Of a DNA stretch of 64,000 nt, positions 60,531 through 64,000 are shown one piece after another. Every line of letters starts with the position of its first letter. Position 1 is the first letter of the stretch. A program made the translations under genes and the position numbers. The stretch covers positions 27,854 through 91,853 of the forward strand of contig NZ_VHIZ01000024.1 in assembly GCF_006494375.1 (NCBI RefSeq). The letters are read 5' to 3'. The DNA is from Pantoea anthophila. Lineage in GTDB: Bacteria; Pseudomonadota; Gammaproteobacteria; Enterobacterales; Enterobacteriaceae. A model generated the notes under the pieces. The model was given only the letters and a program-made list of their open reading frames with translations. It did not search any database and was not told the DNA's origin.

Positions 60531-61346
60531 TTACCAGCCTTTAACTGCACCGCCGTTAAAGACTTTGTTGGCGGCTTCGTTAACTTCGTCAGACTGGTAA
60601 GCCTGAACGAACTTCTTCACGTTTTCCGCATCTTTGTTATCTTCGCGCGCGACAATCAGGTTCACATAAGGTGAATCTTTATCTTCGACGAAAATCCCAT
60701 CTTTAGTCGGGGTCAGGCCGATCTGGCTGGCATAGGTGGTATTGATGACCGCCAGGGCGATCTGCTGATCGTCCAGTGAGCGGGGCAGCTGTGGCGCTTC
60801 CAGCTCAACAATTTTCAGATGCTTTGGATTCTCAGTGATATCCAGCGAGGTTGGCAGCAGGCCTGTACCCTCTTTCAGTTTAATCAGGCCGGCTTTCTGC
60901 AGCAGCAGCAGCGAACGTCCCAGGTTAGTCGGATCGTTTGGAATCGCGATCTGAGCGCCATCCTGCAACTCATCCAGCGATTTGATCTTTTTCGAGTAGC
61001 CCGCAATCGGGTAAACGAAAGAGTTGCCGACGGAAACCAGTTTGTAGCCGCGATCTTTGATCTGCTGATCCAGATAAGGTTTGTGCTGGAAGGCGTTAAC
61101 GTCGATATCGCCTTTGCTCAGTGCCTCATTCGGCAGAACGTAATCGTTGAAGGTAACCAGCTCAACGTCCAGACCATACTTCTCTTTCGCGACTTTCTGC
61201 GCGGCTTCAGCAACCTGCTGTTCAGCGCCGACAATCACGCCCACTTTGATGTGGTTCGCATCTTTCTCTTTTTGATCGCATCCTGCCAGCGCAATCGCGC
61301 CAATCAGTGCACCCACAGCGGCAATTTTTTTGAATTTGAAAGACAT
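60531..61346 (-). CDS. metQ: Methionine-binding lipoprotein MetQ
   Basis: MetQ binds D- and L-methionine for the MetNI importer. A lipobox LAGC with lipidated Cys23 follows the MSFKFKKIAAVGALI signal. The NlpA family body is 271 residues. It lies 31 bases after metI, at the end of metNIQ. Confidence 0.96.
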   Translation of the reverse strand: MSFKFKKIAAVGALIGAIALAGCDQKEKDANHIKVGVIVGAEQQVAEAAQKVAKEKYGLDVELVTFNDYVLPNEALSKGDIDVNAFQHKPYLDQQIKDRGYKLVSVGNSFVYPIAGYSKKIKSLDELQDGAQIAIPNDPTNLGRSLLLLQKAGLIKLKEGTGLLPTSLDITENPKHLKIVELEAPQLPRSLDDQQIALAVINTTYASQIGLTPTKDGIFVEDKDSPYVNLIVAREDNKDAENVKKFVQAYQSDEVNEAANKVFNGGAVKGW

Positions 61347-61377
61347 ATCCTTTCCTTAATAATGTGATATTGCTGGC

Positions 61378-62031
61378 TTACTTATGGGACACAGCACGTA
61401 CGATGCGGTCGCCACAGAACTGAATGAGATACACCAAAACCACTAACAACACCAATACCGTATTCATCACGGTGGCGTTATATCCGATATAACCATACTG
61501 ATAACCGATCTGACCCAGACCACCGGCACCGACCGCGCCGCCCATGGCAGAGTAACCTACCAGGGTAATCAGGGTGATCGTCGCGGCGTTCACCAGACCC
61601 GGCATCGCTTCCGGCAGCAGCACCTTGCGAACGATCTGCATCGGCGTGGCACCCATGGCACGTGACGCTTCAATCAGGCCGGTAGGCAGTTCCAGCAGGG
61701 CATTTTCCACCATACGGGCGATAAAGGGGGCGGCGCCAACGGTCAGCGGGACGATTGCCGCCTGCAGTCCGATGGAGGTGCCGACAATCACGCGGGTAAA
61801 AGGAATCATCCAGACCAGTAAGATAATGAACGGAATGGAGCGGAAGATATTCACCAGCGCGGAGAGCACGCGATAGAGCCCCTGATTCTGCAGAATCTGT
61901 CCCGGACGGGTGACATAAAGCAGAACGCCGACTGGCAGACCCAGTACAAAACCAAAAAAGCCGGAGACAAAGGTCATCATCAGCGTTTCCCACACGCCCC
62001 GTCCCAGCAACCACATCATCGCTTCAGACAT
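61378..62031 (-). CDS. metI: Methionine ABC transporter permease MetI
   Basis: MetI is the inner-membrane permease of the D/L-methionine importer, with about five membrane segments and the EAA-like motif [22 protein letters not shown] that contacts MetN. Length is 217 residues. It overlaps metN by eight bases. Confidence 0.97.
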   Translation of the reverse strand: MSEAMMWLLGRGVWETLMMTFVSGFFGFVLGLPVGVLLYVTRPGQILQNQGLYRVLSALVNIFRSIPFIILLVWMIPFTRVIVGTSIGLQAAIVPLTVGAAPFIARMVENALLELPTGLIEASRAMGATPMQIVRKVLLPEAMPGLVNAATITLITLVGYSAMGGAVGAGGLGQIGYQYGYIGYNATVMNTVLVLLVVLVYLIQFCGDRIVRAVSHK

Positions 62032-63055
62032 AACCCAGCACCTCTACTTTCACATGATTCTCCTGCAGCCAGGCTATCGCCTCGCGGGTATCGCTTTCAG
62101 TGCCGTGCATTTCGGCCAGCATAATGCCGAACTTCACGCCGCCGGCGTAATCCATCTGCGCACTGATAATGTTGTTATTCACGTTATAACGCCGTGCGGC
62201 TTCGGAAAGCAGCGGGGCGTCAACCGATTTACCGGTAAATTCCAGTCGCAGCAAGGGCACGCTGTTCTCAGCGGCAGTGGCTGACAGGCGCTGCTGATAA
62301 TCATCCGGGATATCCAGATGCAGGGTAGACTGAATGAACTGCTGAGCCAGCGGTGTCTTAGGATGCGAGAAGACCTCACTGACGCTATCTTTCTCAATCA
62401 GCTCACCCTGACTGATGACAGCCACCTGGTCGCAGATGCGCTTCACCACATCCATTTCATGGGTGATGAGCAGAATCGTCAGGCCCAGCCGGCGGTTAAT
62501 GTCCTTCAGCAGCTCCAGAATAGAACGGGTTGTCGCCGGGTCCAGAGCGCTGGTGGCCTCATCACACAGCAGCACTTTTGGATTGCTGGCCAGCGCACGG
62601 GCAATCGCAACGCGCTGCTTCTGTCCACCCGACAGGTTCGCAGGCCAGGCATCGTGCTTATCGGCTAATCCCACCAGTTCCAGCAGTTCAGTCACGCGAG
62701 CGTTAATCTGTTCACGCGAGAGATTTCCCAGCTCCAGCGGCAGGGAGACGTTACCCGCGACGGTCCGGGAGGTCATCAGGTTGAAGTGCTGGAAGATCAT
62801 GCCAATCTGACGACGGGCCTGAGTCAGCTGACGCTCGCTGAGTGCGGTCAGGTCAGCACCGTCGACCAGCACACGGCCTGATGTCGGACGTTCCAGCAGG
62901 TTAACGCACCGAATCAGCGTACTTTTACCGGCACCGGAAGCACCGATAACGCCATAAATCTGTCCGGCAGGCACGTGCAGGCTGACGTCCTTCAACGCCG
63001 AAATGGTGCGCGTACCCTGCTGGAACACTTTGGTGATATTTTCGAGTTTAATCAT
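62024..63055 (-). CDS. metN: Methionine ABC transporter ATPase MetN
   Basis: MetN powers methionine import. Walker [10 protein letters not shown] is at residues 38-46, the signature LSGGQKQR and Walker [10 protein letters not shown] follow, and a C-terminal NIL domain (residues about 270-343) binds methionine to inhibit transport. Length is 343 residues. It heads metNIQ behind MetJ-type boxes. Confidence 0.97.
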   Translation of the reverse strand: MIKLENITKVFQQGTRTISALKDVSLHVPAGQIYGVIGASGAGKSTLIRCVNLLERPTSGRVLVDGADLTALSERQLTQARRQIGMIFQHFNLMTSRTVAGNVSLPLELGNLSREQINARVTELLELVGLADKHDAWPANLSGGQKQRVAIARALASNPKVLLCDEATSALDPATTRSILELLKDINRRLGLTILLITHEMDVVKRICDQVAVISQGELIEKDSVSEVFSHPKTPLAQQFIQSTLHLDIPDDYQQRLSATAAENSVPLLRLEFTGKSVDAPLLSEAARRYNVNNNIISAQMDYAGGVKFGIMLAEMHGTESDTREAIAWLQENHVKVEVLGYV

Positions 63056-63133
63056 TAGGTTATTTATTATCGTGTTGCGTTGTCCGTGGTGTGGGAAGCC
63101 TCGTTGCTTTTATTAAGGGTAAAAGCTGGATGG

Positions 63134-63162
63134 ATGGTAAGGCATCCAGACGTCTGAATCAA
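63134..63162 (-). promoter_or_regulatory. metN promoter with MetJ box
   Basis: On the minus strand TTGATT (63162-63157) and TACCAT (63139-63134) are 17 bases apart. The perfect met box AGACGTCT (63148-63155) lies inside the spacer, with an adjacent imperfect box AGGCATCC (63140-63147). MetJ with SAM would block the promoter. A 6-base inverted repeat GAATCA/TGATTC (63156-63161 and 63169-63174) is nearby. Confidence 0.8.
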
Positions 63163-63244
63163 TGGAAGTGATTCAATCTGACATTCTCCCTTTCACAGCA
63201 ATCATGCGATACTGATCGGCAATTTTTACAGCAGGAGTTTCTAC

Positions 63245-63805
63245 GTGGCGAATAAAGTCCCCGCTATTTTTCTTGATCGTGATGGCACCCTTAATGTCGA
63301 TAATGGCTATGTCCATGAGATCGATAACTTTCAGTTTATTGACGGCACCATTGAAGCGCTGCAGCAACTGAAGGCGATGGGGTATGCGCTGGTGGTCGTG
63401 ACCAATCAGTCTGGCATCGCGCGCGGTATGTTTACTGAAGACACCTTTATGCAGCTCACCGAATGGATGGACTGGTCGCTGGCCGATCGCGACGTTGATC
63501 TGGACGGCATCTATTTCTGCCCGCACCATCCCGACGCCGCCGTTGCAGAGTATCGTCAGGCGTGCGACTGCCGTAAACCTCAGCCGGGTATGCTCGTGAT
63601 GGCTCAGCAAGAGCTGAATATTGATATGGCGGCTTCTTATATGGTGGGTGACAAGCTGGAGGATATGCTGGCAGGGCAGGCTGCCGGTGTCGGTACCAAA
63701 GTCCTGGTGCGTAGCGGTAAACCGGTGACCGCGGAAGGGGAAGCCGCCGCTGACTGGGTCATCGATAGCCTGGCCGCACTGCCAGCGCGCATTAAACAGG
63801 CATAA
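63245..63805 (+). CDS. gmhB: D-glycero-beta-D-manno-heptose-1,7-bisphosphatase GmhB
   Basis: GmhB removes the C7 phosphate of heptose bisphosphate in LPS inner-core synthesis. HAD nucleophile Asp11 and Asp13 (FLDRDGT), a zinc site CPHHPD...CDCRKP and VGDKLEDM are present in 186 residues. The GTG at 63245 follows AGGAG by seven bases. It is divergent from metN and precedes an rrn operon, as in E. coli. Confidence 0.97.
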   Translation: MANKVPAIFLDRDGTLNVDNGYVHEIDNFQFIDGTIEALQQLKAMGYALVVVTNQSGIARGMFTEDTFMQLTEWMDWSLADRDVDLDGIYFCPHHPDAAVAEYRQACDCRKPQPGMLVMAQQELNIDMAASYMVGDKLEDMLAGQAAGVGTKVLVRSGKPVTAEGEAAADWVIDSLAALPARIKQA

Positions 63806-63830
63806 AAGGGCGCTTTTGTGCAAATTTCAG

Positions 63831-63896
63831 ACGAACGGAAAAAAAGTCTTAATTTGCACTTGCGCTATCTGAACCGCTCCCTATAATGCGCCTCCA
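63831..63896 (+). promoter_or_regulatory. rRNA operon P1 promoter with UP-like region
   Basis: TTGCGC (63860-63865), a 16-base spacer and TATAAT (63882-63887) match the rrn P1 layout, with an A/T-rich upstream region (63836-63855) and a GC-rich discriminator GCGCCTCC. These are the features of a growth-rate and ppGpp/DksA-controlled promoter. The start site should be near 63895. Confidence 0.9.
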
Positions 63897-63977
63897 TCGA
63901 CACGGCACACCGGCAACGGGAAACGGGTTGAAGGTTCAGGAGACTGAGCCGCCGGAGAAAAACTTCTGAAAAAGAGG

Positions 63978-63983
63978 TTGACT
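63978..63983 (+). promoter_or_regulatory. rRNA operon P2 promoter, -35 element
   Basis: TTGACT lies at the position of the rrn P2 -35, about 85 bases after the P1 start. The -10 should lie just beyond the window edge. The rRNA genes themselves are outside the window. Confidence 0.7.
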
Positions 63984-64000
63984 CTGAAGGAGGAAAGCGT

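Overview
The window is a 64 kb stretch of chromosome from an enterobacterium, most likely a member of the Erwiniaceae such as Pantoea or Erwinia. That genus-level placement is inference from GC-rich codon use, from protein sequences close to but clearly different from Escherichia coli, and from a few lineage-type gene gains and losses. Gene order follows the E. coli panD-to-rrnH segment almost gene for gene. The window ends inside the promoter region of a ribosomal RNA operon; no rRNA or tRNA gene lies inside it. I see no prophage, transposon, CRISPR array or recognisable defence island, so this is core genome rather than an accessory region.

Layout. 1-7.1 kb (minus strand): pantothenate and folate genes panB-panC-panD and folK, then pcnB (which appears to use the rare AUU start codon), gluQ, dksA, sfsA and thpR. 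7.2-18.4 kb (plus): the helicase hrpB, penicillin-binding protein mrcB with a glutamine-rich tail, and the ferrichrome operon fhuACDB behind a Fur box. 18.4-24 kb: a palindromic intergenic repeat, hemL, erpA, a small unrecognised secreted protein, btuF-mtnN and dgt. 24-32 kb: degP behind a sigma-E promoter, cdaR, yaeH, dapD, glnD and map. 32.2-52 kb (all plus): the large translation, envelope and lipid run rpsB-tsf-pyrH-frr-dxr-uppS-cdsA-rseP-bamA-skp-lpxD-fabZ-lpxA-lpxB-rnhB-dnaE-accA. 52-64 kb: ldcC, yaeR, tilS overlapped by a c-type cytochrome gene, rof-yaeP, arfB, proS, the trmO-rcsF pair, the MetJ-regulated metNIQ operon, gmhB and the start of an rrn operon.

How the genes work together. 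The plus-strand run couples protein synthesis (S2, EF-Ts, RRF) with UMP kinase, isoprenoid and undecaprenyl phosphate synthesis, CDP-diglyceride, outer-membrane protein assembly (BamA, Skp, RseP) and lipid A synthesis (LpxD, FabZ, LpxA, LpxB). GmhB adds the heptose branch of LPS and MrcB uses the undecaprenyl carrier pathway for peptidoglycan. DegP, RseP, Skp and BamA are envelope-stress functions, and RcsF senses envelope defects.

Departures from the E. coli map are the main novelty: no clcA between hemL and erpA, no yadS beside btuF, no yaeI between yaeH and dapD, no nlpE between arfB and proS, and nothing between panD and panC. Gains are a small secreted protein opposite btuF's 5' neighbourhood and a c-type cytochrome fused by a 4-base overlap to tilS. 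Two tiny open frames end on the start codons of dxr and ldcC, and several intergenic regions (fhuB-hemL, pyrH-frr, the uppS leader, lpxD-fabZ) carry strong inverted repeats. I did not find a clear new multi-gene system; the candidates above are listed as leads.
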